Notes: generated by a model not told the origin, from the sequence alone. A DNA stretch of 64,000 bases from Prionace glauca (GCA_037974335.1 CM075760.1:23359538-23423537); one strand, 5' to 3'. Shown: positions 10,996-22,845, counted from the stretch's first letter. Program-made: numbers and translations.

Positions 10996-11085
10996 CCTGA
11001 TAAAGGGGCAGCGCTCCGAAAGCTAGTGGTTTGTGCTACCAAATAAATCTATTGGACTTTAATTTGGTGTTATGAGACTTCAAAC
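10996..11085 (+). mobile_element. SINE tail (TTGGACTTTAACCTGGTGTT family)
   Basis: Contains GGGGCAGCGCTCCGAAAGCT, CCAAATAAA and TTGGACTTTAATTTGGTGTT. Other copies lie at 17,605, 23,348 and 53,985. It follows directly on V3 FR2. Confidence 0.75.
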
Positions 11086-11790
11086 ACTGACAGAGACTAC
11101 TTTGTTTTGTATCGGTATTGCTATATCAAACAATATCGATATAAAATGTTCTGGTTGCAAGTAACATGATGGACTTAAAACACATTTTATTATTTATCAC
11201 AATGAACCTTGCAGATTAACCAGTTGTTGAATGGGGAGGCATGATATATTTCCCTGTCTGAAAGAGGATTTCATAAACTACAAAGTTACAAAGTGAGGGA
11301 ACATGAAATGGAAATATCGCAGCCCATTCATTATTCCATCCCCTGTTATGAAGTAGATGTTTCAGCTAAACATTCATCCTCTCCCGCATCATAGCTGCTA
11401 TCCCAAACATGATTGACAACAAACCATTATGTTGCTGTAAGGATGAATGCTGTCATTCTCCATGAGGAAACAGAGCCATCAAGACTCGGGGGACCGGTCG
11501 TTGCCTGAAATGACGGCTGAAGAGGAACGTAATCCTTTGTACTGGGATGACCAAATTCATTTTTATGCTATTGTCCCTCCGCCAAGAGGCCGAATTGGAA
11601 ATGAATGAACTGTGAGTTTATTGCTTGAATTGGAGATCAAAGGAGCTTGAAGCCAATTGGATGTTATCTGATGATGTTTTCAGTGGTGAACCAATCAACG
11701 TGGGCCCGGATATGACTCAACCTCTTCCCAGCTCTTGACTAAAACACTTCAACACATTCTGGTCAAATCCGCTTCCAGCTCTCTGCAAAC
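11086..11790. other. V4 5' flank
   Basis: No gene. CCAAT at about 11,690 lies 100 bp 5' of the V4 leader and probably belongs to its promoter. The stretch 11,130-11,225 has a diverged copy at 58,690-58,785. Confidence 0.5.
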
Positions 11791-12707
11791 ATGTCTCCTG
11801 TTACTTTGTATGTATTCATCATAGCGACTGTTCTTTTAACCGGTAGGTTCACAAGTTGCTCACTTCTGTGTTATACATCACTACCACATAATACATTCTG
11901 TCAGGCGGTTCGCTCAATGAAAGTGGGAGTGGCTGGGTGATCAGGGAATGGATTGATCACAACATCGAAAAATTATCAGGATCTCGCTGGTCTCAACACT
12001 GAGCATTGTTGGGATTAGGCACAATTCCCCCTTGGAATGAGAATGAGTTGGGCTCAGATTGAAGCTCCTCTGATACCAGTGGATGAGTTTGGCAAACGCC
12101 ACATTTCAAACAGACAGACCGTGAGCTGTTTCCAGTTACATGGACTGAAGGCGAGGAACTCATCTCTTTAGAAAGAACAGAATGTTTATGGTGGAAGTTT
12201 TATTTAAACGCTACAAACACCTCCTCTTTCCAGCGGCTGAACTGTGAAATATATATGTTGTTGTGCTGTGTGATTTCTTTCTGAGATTATTGTTCAAGAA
12301 TACGGCAGTTTCTGGGGGTGAGGGATGGGGTTGGGGGGTTCGGGGTGGGGTTGGGGGCAGGGTGAAATCGCATTGTTTAGTTTAATATTTCTTTGCGTTC
12401 TTACAGGACATTGTGGAGGAGATTCTGTTTCACAGACACCGGCTGCAGTCACCGTCACTGAAGGAGATGTTGTTCAGTTACTCTGTAATTACACAGCTAC
12501 AAGTGGTAGCATTGCTTATTTATTCTGGTACCGACAGTATTCCAGCGGGTCCATGGAGTTTCTGCTGAGGAGAGACAGATACAACACAGAGATATCCCCA
12601 GGGGACCGTTTTACAGCGGAGCTCAATGAAACAACCCGCACCGTCCCGCTGAAAGTGTCTAAAACAGAGCTGACAGACTCCGGGGTGTATTACTGCGCAC
12701 TGAGACC
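11791..12707 (+). CDS. V4: TCR alpha/delta-type V segment
   Basis: Leader exon 11,791-11,842 (MSPVTLYVFIIATVLLTG, donor GTAGGT), intron to an acceptor cag at 12,406, V exon 12,407-12,707. Mature protein starts HCGGDSVSQTPAAVTVTEGD, first Cys in LLCNYT, CDR1 SGSIAY, FR2 LFWYRQYSSGSMEFLL, CDR2 RDRYNTE, FR3 GDRFTAELNETTRTVPLK, then TDSGVYYCALR. Phase 1 splicing keeps the frame. All key residues are present, so it should be functional as the variable domain of a TCR chain. Its duplicate V4' differs mainly in CDR1 and CDR2. The apparent earlier Met near 12,325 is intron read-through. Confidence 0.95.
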
Positions 12708-12746
12708 CACAGAGACTCAGAGCTGGGCTGAACCTGTACAAAAACT
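12708..12746 (+). promoter_or_regulatory. V4 recombination signal, 23-bp spacer
   Basis: Heptamer CACAGAG (one mismatch at position 6), 23-bp spacer, nonamer ACAAAAACT at 12,738-12,746. Confidence 0.92.
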
Positions 12747-14655
12747 CTCAGAGCCTCACGCAACGTAACGGAGCGTGAGGCAAACATTGGATCAGAGTGA
12801 GTCTGAAATGGAACCTGAAATCGTGGTGATTTCTCATTTTTTACTGAGAATATTTTTATGAATAACAAATATATTGCAAAATTAAAACATCGGGAGACTT
12901 AAGAGAATGAGTATGAGAATATTTATAAATTTTAATATCCCGAAGTGTTTTAGGTGGTAAATACAGCAGCTAATTTGGAATCAGCACATTGTTTCATTCA
13001 GTAATATTGCAGTCTCAGTAATTGTGATTGGTGAACAGATACCGAACAGGATGTTTCTCTTGCTCTTTTTGGAAACAGTGACCATGTGGCACCTCCACCT
13101 GAGAGGGAAGACGGTTCCCCAAATTTAACAGGTCATCGAGAGGCTGACAGCTCTGACGGTGCAGCATTTCTAAACACTGCACTGTCTCCTCGGTAAGTTC
13201 CCGGAGTGTTGTTCCGGATAGACTGCCGGTTTCTCCTGGAGGGGAAAGAATCTCTGAAGGGACTGAAGAAAGAATCCGTGAAGTCCCAGTGCGTGGTGAC
13301 CATTCATTAACGTATTCTGGAAAAAAAACAAACTGAAATAACGAAAATGAACTTAAAGATAAACATTATCGGTTCCCCTTGGAAACAGAAAGACAATGAA
13401 CGCAACCTGTACAAACAGGTATCCCTCGAAAAAAGAGATCGTACTTTTAATGATGTAGCGCCTTTCACAGACTCCAGAGGTCAAATGGGACTTGCGAACG
13501 TAAGGAATTTCATTTTCATTATAGTTGTTGTGGTTACAAACTTCATCACCGCAGGAGGCAGTGAGAATGTTTAATTCTCAATGAGAAATTCTCGTCACTC
13601 TGACCCTGGAGTAAAGGGATTAGGGAATTTAAATATGTGCCGGTTTCATTGAACTTGTCACAAATTTGAACCAAATAATGGACACCTTTCCCCCTCTCTT
13701 TCTCCCTTTCCTCCCAGCCTCGCTCTTTCTCTTTCTGCTACATTGAGGAGCCATTTGGACGATCCATATTGTCCTGAACGTCTTACTCAAATTACCCAAT
13801 GGCATTAGAATACAATGCTGTATAGAGATCACTCTCTGAACCTCCTGTCCCCACCTCATCCTCTGCATCATGCCCTGACGTGGTGCTAAGTGACCTCAGA
13901 TTTCCATTGGATTGCTCCATGATTATGCCAGACAAATTACTGCAGTGGTTTTCATTACCTCCTGCAGTATGTGTGAGCAGGAAACTCTCCTGTTCTCACC
14001 ACCTGTCATTAGGTATATTAGAAGAATTGAGACCGTGATGTTCAACATTTGGTGACGAGGTGAAGAACACATCTCAGTAGCCAGAAGGCCGCACCCAAAA
14101 CTTCTTGTCCAGAAGACCTTCTGTGCTGGGTCTTCCGTAATTCACTTACAAGCTCTTGCTCTAAATTCACTGCGGTTTGTGGTGAGAAGACGCACAGATA
14201 TTTCCTGTAACTCCAGCTGTCACCTGTTACAGGGGGAACTGACGGTTCTACAAGGTTTAGCGAAAGGGGACGTCATCAGTGAAGCAATGATCCTCTATGT
14301 TGTTCTCGAATGTTGTTGTATGATATCGCTGGGTTTATATTGCGGCAGTTTATTATGGGTTTTATTACTTCGATGTTATTACTTCTATATCTGATACCTT
14401 TGTTATTGTTTTTAGTTTTCTCCATTTGCTGCTTGATATTGATACAAGATCATTTGTCTGTTTTCTGATGAGTCAAGGAGTAATTTGTATATTTCTAATG
14501 TGGGTTTTTCTGCAAGTTCTATTGTTAGAAACAATAAAATATATTGTTTTAATTCCATCATATAACTCACAAGAAGAACATTTTCTATCGACATGGCTTG
14601 AAACATGCTCTCTTCTAAAGGCCATGAGATTTTTGGCTCCACAGTCCCCATGTCG
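12747..14655. other. Intergenic, no gene seen
   Basis: AT-rich sequence duplicated at 25,112-27,150. Copy 2 carries an extra LINE fragment within it (25,899). Short open frames are not conserved between copies. Confidence 0.55.
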
Positions 14656-14698
14656 AGTGAATTATTTTTCAGGCTTTGCATCTCTCTGTTTCACTGTG

Positions 14699-15081
14699 TC
14701 TCACTGCATTGTATCCACCGCAGCATCACACAGGTCGACCGTGTTAACAGTGAGACCGGTGGATACTTTCTCACTGTCCACAGATACTTTAAATCTTCCC
14801 TCAGTTGTTTCATCTCTGAATGTGGAAACGAGATACTCTGGAGATTGATCAGTGAATTGTCGGTACCAAAATACAAACTCATTCCCAGTAACAGTAATAT
14901 TGTGATGGAGAGAGATGGTCTGTCCTTGATTTACCCGATACATCGATATCTGAAGTGTCTTCGAGTGACAAGACACAGCTGTGAAAACAAGAACAAAATT
15001 AATATAAAGATACATCCAGGCATAATTAAATAATGTTCTTACGCATACTGGCAAAAGGAAGTTAACGATCAGTCTATCCAC
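14699..15081 (-). pseudogene. V5: V segment relic
   Basis: V exon 14,699-14,978 with acceptor cacag; candidate leader at 15,043-15,081 (MDRLIVNFLLPVC, donor GTAAGA), whose phase does not match the V exon frame. FR1 gives ISLHHNITVT, so the first Cys is His. FR2 is FVFWYRQFTDQSPEYLV. FR3 is GRFKVSVDSEKVSTGLTV, and the end reads DAAVDTMQ followed by a stop, so Cys104 is lost. The heptamer CACAGTG (14,692-14,698) survives, but the nonamer is only AAAATAATT. The domain cannot fold normally. Confidence 0.85.
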
Positions 15082-15403
15082 CTGTCTGTCTGCATCTGAC
15101 TCTGAACATCTCTACTTCTTATCAATCTGTCTATTTACCTATCTTTTTCTAGAATATTTATTTAGATAATTGACAGACAGATTTTTCTGCCTGCCTCTTT
15201 AATTTGCTTTTGGAACAACGAAACAGTTTTTAAAAAAAAAAACTTAATATGCTTCGATAATCTGCATCTTTAATGACAACTTTAGGATGTTAGAACGCTA
15301 TCTAGATAGAGCATTAAATGTGGGAAAGTAACATTCAAGAACATCAACGGCATTTCTGATTTGCAGAAAACTTAAAAGTGCAACGGAGACACAGCGGTGA
15401 ACA

Positions 15404-15442
15404 GGATATTGTACAGGGGGATCCGCTCTTTGTCTCACTGTG
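15404..15442 (-). promoter_or_regulatory. V6 recombination signal, 23-bp spacer
   Basis: On the minus strand: heptamer CACAGTG (15,436-15,442), 23-bp spacer, nonamer ACAATATCC (15,404-15,412), which differs from ACAAAAACC at two positions. Confidence 0.9.
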
Positions 15443-15871
15443 TCTGCTTCGCACAGAGATACATTCCGGAGAACAGGACCGTCGTCTCATCTATAGAAAT
15501 GGTGTAGGAATTCTTTACTCGGTCAAAGGACAGTGTGTAACTTCCTTTGGTCGAATTCCCCTGGTAAATGGAGGCGATAAATGCCGGAGGTCCTCTCAGT
15601 GTTTGTCTGTCCCAGGCTACTGAATCGCCTGTAGCAACAGAGAGCCGACACTTGAGTTCAACCCGCTCCCCTTCCCGAGACACGACCTGCTCAGGATGGG
15701 AGCTCTGATCCTCACACTGAACGGCTGTGAACAGAAGAAAATCACTCATAAACTATACGTTACGAAGAGATTGTTAAAAATAATCAGTCTGAGGAAATCA
15801 ATAAACTCACACAATACCAGCAGCATCAGAGCTCCAACTGGAAACAAGTCTTTGCGGGGATTTCTCTTCAT
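15443..15871 (-). CDS. V6: TCR-type V segment
   Basis: Leader exon 15,811-15,871 (MKRNPRKDLFPVGALMLLVL, donor GTGAGT), V exon 15,443-15,724 after acceptor ttcacag. Mature VQCEDQSSHPEQVVSREGER, first Cys in ELKCRLSVA, FR2 SVAWDRQTLRGPPAFI, FR3 YTLSFDRVKNSYTISIDE, end SGMYLCAKQ. The conserved Tyr of WYRQ is Asp here, but Tyr in the duplicate. A second Cys near the N-terminus (VQCE) is unusual. The frame is open and the signal good, so it is probably usable. It lies on the minus strand and would need inversion if the J-C end lies to the right. Confidence 0.85.
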
Positions 15872-16022
15872 GATTGATGAAGATACACAAGAGCATCAAT
15901 CAGGATCTACTCTCTAAACTGGGACTTGCAGCCAAGGCCCAGACTCTGAATGTTGGGGAGGGAGAGGAGGGGCGAGAGCTTCACATTCCCCCATTCAATG
16001 TGTGACCGAAGGGCCACACTGT

Positions 16023-16090
16023 CACCGATTGGATAATTATGGGATATCGGTATCTGACGTTTCTCACGGTGCCACTCAGCAATTGGCTGT
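16023..16090 (-). promoter_or_regulatory. Conserved V promoter block (V6)
   Basis: On the minus strand: GCCAATTGCTGAGTGGCACC, AACGTCAGATA, then ATTATCCAATCGGTGA. Same architecture as the V3 and V16 blocks, about 150 bp 5' of the leader. The CGTCA here is part of a half-CRE. Confidence 0.6.
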
Positions 16091-16223
16091 TTCTCAAACC
16101 AGAAACCATTTGAACCGTCACTGCTTCCGAGCATCTCCTTCCTCACTGCAGCAACAAAGTAAATTGTGTTGCAAGAATTGTGCTGTGGCGTCTTTCTAAT
16201 TGAAAAGAGCCGTTCATAATCTT

Positions 16224-17600
16224 GGAAACGTAAATTGTTGTAACACTAACAGAGACTATTCGGCCCATTGTTCACGTACTCTCTCGGTTGATGGGTTGTG
16301 AGTTGAAACGGGAATGTCACTGTCTCGTGACGAAAATAATGCAATATCACCATCTGCTGGCGGCGTTCACTTACTGCAGGCGCCGGCCTTTGTGAGTCAC
16401 AGAGAGGTTCAGTCACTCGATAGCTGGACCTAGGACCCGGTTGCTGAAGTGTGAATATTGAATATCGTTGTCAGGGATGAAAGTTTGCAGCAGGAGGTCG
16501 GGTGGCTATTTGCCCTTTTGTTATCATCCACTCTATGCGAACATTGTTCGCCATTGCCCATGGGAGTTATTGCCTGGAGATTGCATTTAGGGATTAATGT
16601 ACACAACTGATGTAGTTATCAGATGTTAATTCCATCCAAACGTATAGTAGATAAACGTTGCTGCACTTTGATGCACTAAGGTCTTTGGAGCTTAAGTTGT
16701 GAATGATACCTGGACGATACAAACTTACAATGAGCAAACAAACTGACAGATTAATATTTTCCAATTTTTTTATTGAAGTTGGCGTCAGTTTGTGTTGTCC
16801 GTGCAAAATAAATGGTTTGGAAAAAGCATTTTGCCAGCGCGACTGAAAAAGTGACAGGTTTCTCACATCGATGTATAATTATGTCATCAGGTAATTATTA
16901 TTATGCCGAGTAACACACACTTCATTTTAGATAACTATAAAGAAGGGAGAAATGCTTTCCTTGTACCTTGATAGCTCATTCTGTTTATCCAATGTGCACG
17001 CCATAAAGAATGAATAAAACGAATTCAAATCAACACGAAACTTTGCAGATTGCAACTGTTATTGTGCCGCATGCAGAGGGAATTGATTTTGCCCTGATTC
17101 CCACTAAATTAAGCATTTTGTTTAACTGTTGTAATTTCAAACTTATCTATAAAATACAGAAATATGTTTGCTCCTATTAACAGAGTAGTTCTTGTGAGGA
17201 TTTTTTTTTCATAAGATTCCGAGATAAGTTAGATTTTCTAATCTCCGCATTTTCATGGTCCTTCGAAAAGAGAGTCAGAACGAACAGAGACAGAAACAAG
17301 AAAAGGGAGGCAGAAACACTGAAAATGTCAGAAAGAGAAAGAGAAGCAATCAGACTAGATAATTCTGTCCGAATCCCATTTATTGGTGCGTCACTTCGAT
17401 CAACATTCACAGAACAGTTAGACGTATCCCTGAAAAACAACCTCAGTTTCTGAGTCAGTGAAGCCACATTCTGATCTGGGTTACACTTTATATCAGATTA
17501 GAAGAATCAACACATCGAGAATAACCTGTATTTTTCTGTCGAACTCTAAAGGAATTACGATATGTCCCTTTGTTCCTTACTGGTAATAATGGTCTTGTTG
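16224..17600. other. Spacer between duplication copies, no gene seen
   Basis: AT-rich. A CTCF-like GCCGCCAGCAGATGGTG (minus, about 16,349-16,366) is the only motif I can name. No open frame with homology. Confidence 0.5.
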
Positions 17601-17604
17601 TCTG

Positions 17605-17745
17605 GCGAGACATCTGATGAAGGGGAAAACACCGAAAGCTTTTGGGGTTTTCTACCAAATAAACTTGTTGGACTTTAACCTGGTGTTGTGAGACTTCTTA
17701 CTGTGTTTACCCCAGTCCAACGCCGGTATTTCCACATCGAGTCTC
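17605..17745 (+). mobile_element. SINE (TTGGACTTTAACCTGGTGTT family)
   Basis: Contains ATCTGATGAAGGGG, CACCGAAAGCTTTTGG, CCAAATAAACTTGTTGGACT and the 3' end CCAGTCCAACGCCGGTATTT. It lies directly 5' of V7. Confidence 0.8.
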
Positions 17746-17818
17746 TGTTCAGTCAATGTCTTATCCAGGAATTGTGTTTAATTTCTGACTTTTGGAATAC
17801 TCTGTGTTTGTGTTATAG

Positions 17819-18108
17819 GAACCATGAACGATGATTCTTTGTTCCTGGTTCCTTCTGAATTAACAATTCAGGAAGGACAGAGCACAATACCGGAGTGTCG
17901 TCAGTCAATAACCAACCGTGAACCATCTCTGTTCTGATACGTCCAGTAAACCGGAAAAGGTCCGAAATATTCAATGAGGATAAAGCGCGGGAGATTCGTC
18001 TCAAGAGCCAGGCTTCCTGCTGTTTGCACAAAGGAAACAAAACTGCTTTCTTAAATAAGCCAGGGCTCTTCACTCCGACAGCGCTGTGTATTTCTGTGCC
18101 ATTGAGCC
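17819..18108 (+). pseudogene. V7: V segment relic
   Basis: An acceptor ttatag at 17,818 is followed by a V exon resembling V8/V14: SELTIQEGQST in FR1, a Cys in PECRQS, FR2 reduced to LF-stop-YVQ, and FR3 scrambled by frameshift (TKETKLLS is visible). TSDSAVYFCAIE is recoverable only in another frame. The signal remains: heptamer CACACTG (18,109-18,115), 23-bp spacer, nonamer GACAAAACC. No leader was identified; a SINE lies just upstream. Confidence 0.8.
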
Positions 18109-18171
18109 CACACTGCGGCAGAGATAGAGCGGTTCCCGGACAAAACCTCACATTGGGGTTCTAGAAAGGTA

Positions 18172-18185
18172 CCACCAGAGGGTGC
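18172..18185 (+). promoter_or_regulatory. CTCF-like motif 3' of V7 signal
   Basis: CCACCAGAGGGTGC, 24 bp after the V7 nonamer and on the same strand; 13 of 14 CTCF core positions match. Confidence 0.45.
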
Positions 18186-19004
18186 TCTTGCACCGATAAA
18201 CAGAAAGAATAATTCACTCTCCACTCAGAGAGACGCAGGTGCCTTCCTGAAATATCAGAACAAAACACAACCTCAACAAGAGATAAGGAACATTTGAGGA
18301 ATTGCATTGGTTAATTTCAACTCGCAGTTGGACTATCGCTGACCTTCTTAAATGTATTTGATCTCTTTGGTTTAGTAATTGTCATTTGATCCAGTTCCGG
18401 TGTCTGTCTAATATTCAGCAACTCAATCCCCATCAGGTTTTGAAGCCTTTTTCCGGCGACCTGTGGTCTGGGTTTATTTGATCCGACAAGAGTTTTGCAG
18501 CTTCAGAGGAAGTGTATAATCAATGAAGAGATTTCACAAGGAAGCGACTGTGATCTTTAAAACAAACATTGAGAATAGAATTCCCCGAATGACCAGTGAA
18601 CTACAGAATGTTTCCTTCCTGCTGGAATGTTTTTGTTACTATGAGCAAGCCGGAATTTGCAGCTGCCAATTTACAGAGCAGGGCTTCACTTCCACAATCC
18701 CATCTGGAAAAGTGCAGCCGTTCCCCTATCAAGGTGGTGAAAGCACTCCAGCTCGAGGTGTTTCCTTAAATATCAGCCAACTCACCACTGACTGATCTCA
18801 CAGACTCAAAGAGGCACGATGACTGAAGTGGCCGGATACTGGAAACACTTGGGTGAAGGCTGATCCCAGGTTAATGAGGATTCTTGCCTGGCTGACTGTT
18901 ACATTGCGGCTGCATCTGCCCACGATTCTGTGTAGCAGACACGGTTTCAACCGATAGTTCAAGGCAGTTTTCGTACATCAGTCAGACTGCTTTCCATGAC
19001 GATC

Positions 19005-19465
19005 AGACTGAAAGCGCAGTGATACACGGCAGCGTCAGTCAGCTGCAGACCAGAGATAGTCAAACTGGTGAATTCACTCGACGTCTGAAGGTCTCCAGGA
19101 AAACGGCTTTCAACAAGATTTGTTATACCTTCAACAAATATCGAATTTTTCCTCAATATAAATAGACGCTGTTTCTCTGAGTGTTGCCGGTATCAGGATA
19201 AAATGTGGTTGATCATTGTAATATCATAGGTACAGGTTAAACTCAATGTTTCTTCTTCAGTCTTTCATCCTGAGGATAGCGACAGAGTGACAGAATCTCC
19301 ATGACTCAGATCTGAAAAACCTGCTCAAACAGAAATAAATCAGACCGATTGAATACTTAAAATTTCATTTGAAATCACGTTTGTAAAATTAAAGTAAATA
19401 TGAAATGTGTTTGGTTCACAATTACTTGTTATGAATATTCTCCAAACAGCCCAAATGTTGAGCAT
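19005..19465 (-). pseudogene. V1': V segment relic (copy of V1)
   Basis: Leader 19,426-19,465 (MLNIWAVWRIFIT) and V exon 19,005-19,311. It shares the FR1 TGA with V1 and has a second stop where the conserved FR2 Trp codon became TGA. The heptamer is GATCGTC and the nonamer ACGAAAACT. FR3 SEFTSLTISGLQLTDA and AVYHCAF remain. Dead. Confidence 0.85.
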
Positions 19466-19964
19466 TTCCTTTGCCTGTTCTGTAAAACAGGAATTGGATA
19501 TTTGAAAACATCCGTTTCAAACTTGACCCTGTATATTTTGCCTCGGGATGCTCTCACTGCATTTCCCTGTGTCCACGGTGGTGCTGTGGGGTTAGTAGCT
19601 GGTGAGCCGGCAGCCAGTGAATGGATTCACCCCGAGCTGGGTTCAGTCAATGTTCTGATAGGGAGAATGGTTTCCTAGTTAGACACGTGGGGCGAGATTT
19701 GTAACCGGAAACATGGGGTTACCGATGGGGTTTATTTATTCCGGCTTCAATTCTCCATCTCTGATTCCAGTAGAATCGACATCCGTGAGCGGATAAAGCT
19801 CGAGTCTCAGCTTCTTTCATCAGCTCGACAGAGAGACGCCACAGTTACAACTGGAGCTGGTTTTTGGCTCCTTGTTATTTCGTGTGAATATTATACACAT
19901 ATCATAATTCTAAACTGAACTCCTTGGACAATTACTTGAGCAGGAATTTCATATGATCTGAAAA

Positions 19965-20297
19965 ATGTTCCGAATTTACAGATTCTCTTTGCTGTTTTTC
20001 ACTCTGATCTTCACGGGAGTGACTGGAGCAGATGAGGTGATGCAGCTCCCTCGGTGGGAGGTTGTCAGCGAAGAGGAAACCATATCCATCAACTGCACCA
20101 CCACCACTGCGTTTAACAGCTGGTATTGGTACAGACAGTCCCCGAATCAGCCACCCCAGCATCTGGTGATGGCCAAAAGAGAAACCGATCAAAGCGAGAG
20201 GATCACTGCCTCAATCGGGGAAGGCTACAAATTCAGTGCCCTGACTGTGAGAGACGCCAGAGTTACAGACACCGCCACCTATCTCTGTGCCGTGAGC
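19965..20297 (+). CDS. V2': V segment with intronless leader (copy of V2)
   Basis: 111 open codons with the same organisation as V2: signal peptide MFRIYRFSLLFFTLIF fused to the V domain without an intron. Compared with V2 it changes CDR1 (TAFNSWYW against SAFTTLYW) and CDR2-flanking residues (MAKRE against TARRE), with few framework changes. Cys23, WYRQ and YLC are kept. It should encode a usable V domain, but its recombination signal has a 22-bp spacer, which may reduce use. Confidence 0.9.
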
Positions 20298-20335
20298 CAC
20301 AGTGTAACAAACACGGGGGGTCCCATACAAAAACC
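20298..20335 (+). promoter_or_regulatory. V2' recombination signal, 22-bp spacer
   Basis: Heptamer CACAGTG and nonamer ACAAAAACC are perfect, but one A is missing from the spacer relative to V2, leaving 22 bp. Confidence 0.9.
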
Positions 20336-20679
20336 TGCATCGACTGTGAGATCCACTCTGTGTGTCTGCAATGTCGGCACAGGGAGTGATGGAATTATTT
20401 TAAAATAGTCAAAAAAGGAAATGACGCAACTGAAAATAAAATATAGAATCTAATTATTAAAATTCCGTCAGAAATGAAGTTAGTTGAAAGCAGAGGAAAG
20501 AGGGAGCATGTAAACTAGACTGAGTGAGTGGAAAGCAGAACATTGGAAATTTCAGTCATCGTAGGAGGAGTGGACAGAAAACGAGGAAGTTGTTGAAATA
20601 GAGATCGAGATTGGAAAGTACGGAGTGTAATAGACAGAGTAAAAACCAGTGTTATCATAAATAAAGATGGGATGGCCAC

Positions 20680-20945
20680 ATGATATTATCGCGAAACTAT
20701 TAATCCAGAAACTCAGTTCGTGTTGGGGAGAGCCGGAATTCAGAATTTACTGATGACCATGAAACCATTGTCTGAAAACTCATCTGATTCACTCATGTCC
20801 TTTCGGGAAGGAAATCTGGCGCCCTTACCTGGTCTGGTCTACATGTGATTCCAGAGCCACAGCAATGTGGTTGACTCTCAACTGCTCTCGTAGGGCAAAT
20901 AAGGATGGGCGATAAATGCTGGCCAGCCAGCGACGTCTAAGTCCC
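20680..20945 (+). mobile_element. tRNA-type SINE (copy of 8,085 insertion)
   Basis: Same element and position as in copy 1, ending ATAAATGCTGGCCAGCCAGC. Confidence 0.75.
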
Positions 20946-21090
20946 ACTGGTAACTAATGTTTAGTATTTACGAGATATTTAAACGGCTGAATTTTCTGAA
21001 ACATATCTCCTAAAACTCGGGCACTGGAAACTGCCCCATTGATAAATTTGTACTTTGCTCGTTATCCCAACATTGAAAGTTTCAGAACTT

Positions 21091-21104
21091 CCGTCAGGGG
21101 GCGC
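21091..21104 (+). promoter_or_regulatory. CTCF-like motif (copy 2)
   Basis: CCGTCAGGGGGCGC is unchanged from copy 1 at 8,498. Confidence 0.4.
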
Positions 21105-22845
21105 ACTGGTTACTAACTCTTCGCTGTTCTGAATTGAAAATATGAAGAAATAACAGCAGCATTGTCAGCTGTCTTTGCTGCTGTCGCTCTGACCCACATT
21201 GACTGCCTTCTGTTATTGGGCATGTTATTCTCTCGTCCGGGGTTTGTTGGACCTGCAGCGCAGTGGGAAGGGCAATTTCTGCCCCAAAAGTGGGTGTTTC
21301 CGTCTGCGGAGTTACAGACACAGCATGAGTCATATGATACAGACTCTCTCTCAACCTGTTCATTCTATTGCTTAATATTGGGTATCTCCTTCTCAGGAGA
21401 ACTCTCACCCCATCCACCCACCACCGTCCAACCCACCCTATCGCTATAAAATAAATCAAATAATGCAACAATTTATGGACTGAATATGATAAATGCGGGA
21501 AACCAAATGTCCCCATCTGGCGGGATTGTTCAGATAGGTGAATGAATGCAATTCTGTAACTAACACACATACAACTCAGTTCATGAAAAGGCTGCCTCTG
21601 TTTAACCCATAGCAAAACAAAAACTAGAGGAAATGAGCCAGAAAATAAGAAGTAATTATTATGTTACTGAATCAAAGGAGAGAAAGGACTCGGGTCAGAA
21701 GGAGAAGAAGCTGCCAATGACATTAAACATATCAATAATCAAATATTTACTCACAACACAGATTTCAGAAAGCAAGGCTACAAGTCTAACGCTGAACACA
21801 TCATTCTCGCGAGCACAGTTCGCAACACTTGGATCAGTTTATTGATTCTTCGTTCGTTTCGTGTTAACCTCAGAGACAGTGTGTGAGAGAGATTGGGAAA
21901 GATAGAGTTGGGATGAGAATGTGCAGTGCTGAGCGGGAGACTCTTTCCTCTTTCAGTGTTAACCTGACAGACAGTGTGTGAGACACTGGAAAACGTGGAG
22001 TTGGGATAAGGAAGCACAGTGTTGAGGGGAGTGCCACTTGATCAACTGGGGCATTTTCACCCCCACACCGGACAAGAGCAGAACCTCTGTTCAGAAGTGG
22101 TTGGCAGACTTCTACCCGATCAATTCAAGTTTGGAAAAGGTTAAAAAGAAACAGAATTAATCCGGCTGGTCTCGCAGGGGGTGAATGGATGGCAGCATTT
22201 CAGGCTAACTCTATGAAAGTGGAGGGAGCGATGAGAAGACTTGTGTTTTGAGCAGACGATGTTAGAAATTGCGATGATCCATGTCAATCTGTAATGGAGA
22301 CATAATGTATTTCGAAGATTTACGAAGATATTTAATATTTGGGCAGTAAACGGAATGAGAAATATATATATAATCAATATAGAAAGCAAGCTGTTCGTTA
22401 GGAATAAGTGGATACCCTTCAACAGAGACAGTACGCGGGCAATGGGCCGAATGGCGTCTGTTTGTTCTTTAAGACTCTATAATTCTCAGACGATGAACTG
22501 CTCTGTTCATTTAGAAGGACAACAGAGCACAGCCGTTGTGAAACAATGTACTCTGCTGCTGCACACAGGGTGGAGAGAGGGCCCGGGGGTCATTGACGGT
22601 TCAAGTGGACAATGGTTTGAGAAACAGCCAATCTCTCAGTGGCACCGTGAGCAACGTCAGAGACCGACATCCCATAATAGTCCAATCGGTGATAATGTGG
22701 ACCCTCAGTCTTACATTGAAGGGGGGAATGGAAAACTCTCGCCTCTCCTTTCCCTTCCCACATTGCAGAGTCCAGGCGCCGGCTGCAAGTCCCAGTCTGA
22801 AAATCAGACCCGGATTGATCTTCTTGTGCACCTTTATTATCATGA

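Larger units (their letters stand above)
5628..16223. repeat. Segmental duplication, copy 1 (10.6 kb)
   Basis: This block is collinear with 18,131-28,731 and holds the same six V units in the same order and orientation (V1 -, V2 +, V3 +, V4 +, V5 -, V6 -). By eye the copies are near-identical, roughly one difference per 20 bases in stretches I compared. The right edge is sharp at CGTTCATAATCTT. The left edge lies at TTCCCGGACAAAACC, beside the recombination-signal remnant of a V7-type segment. Confidence 0.95.

Noticed and set aside
12325-12406. Gly-rich start MGLGGSGWGWGQGE for V4
   Set aside because: It is G-rich intron before a clear acceptor; the true leader is at 11,791.
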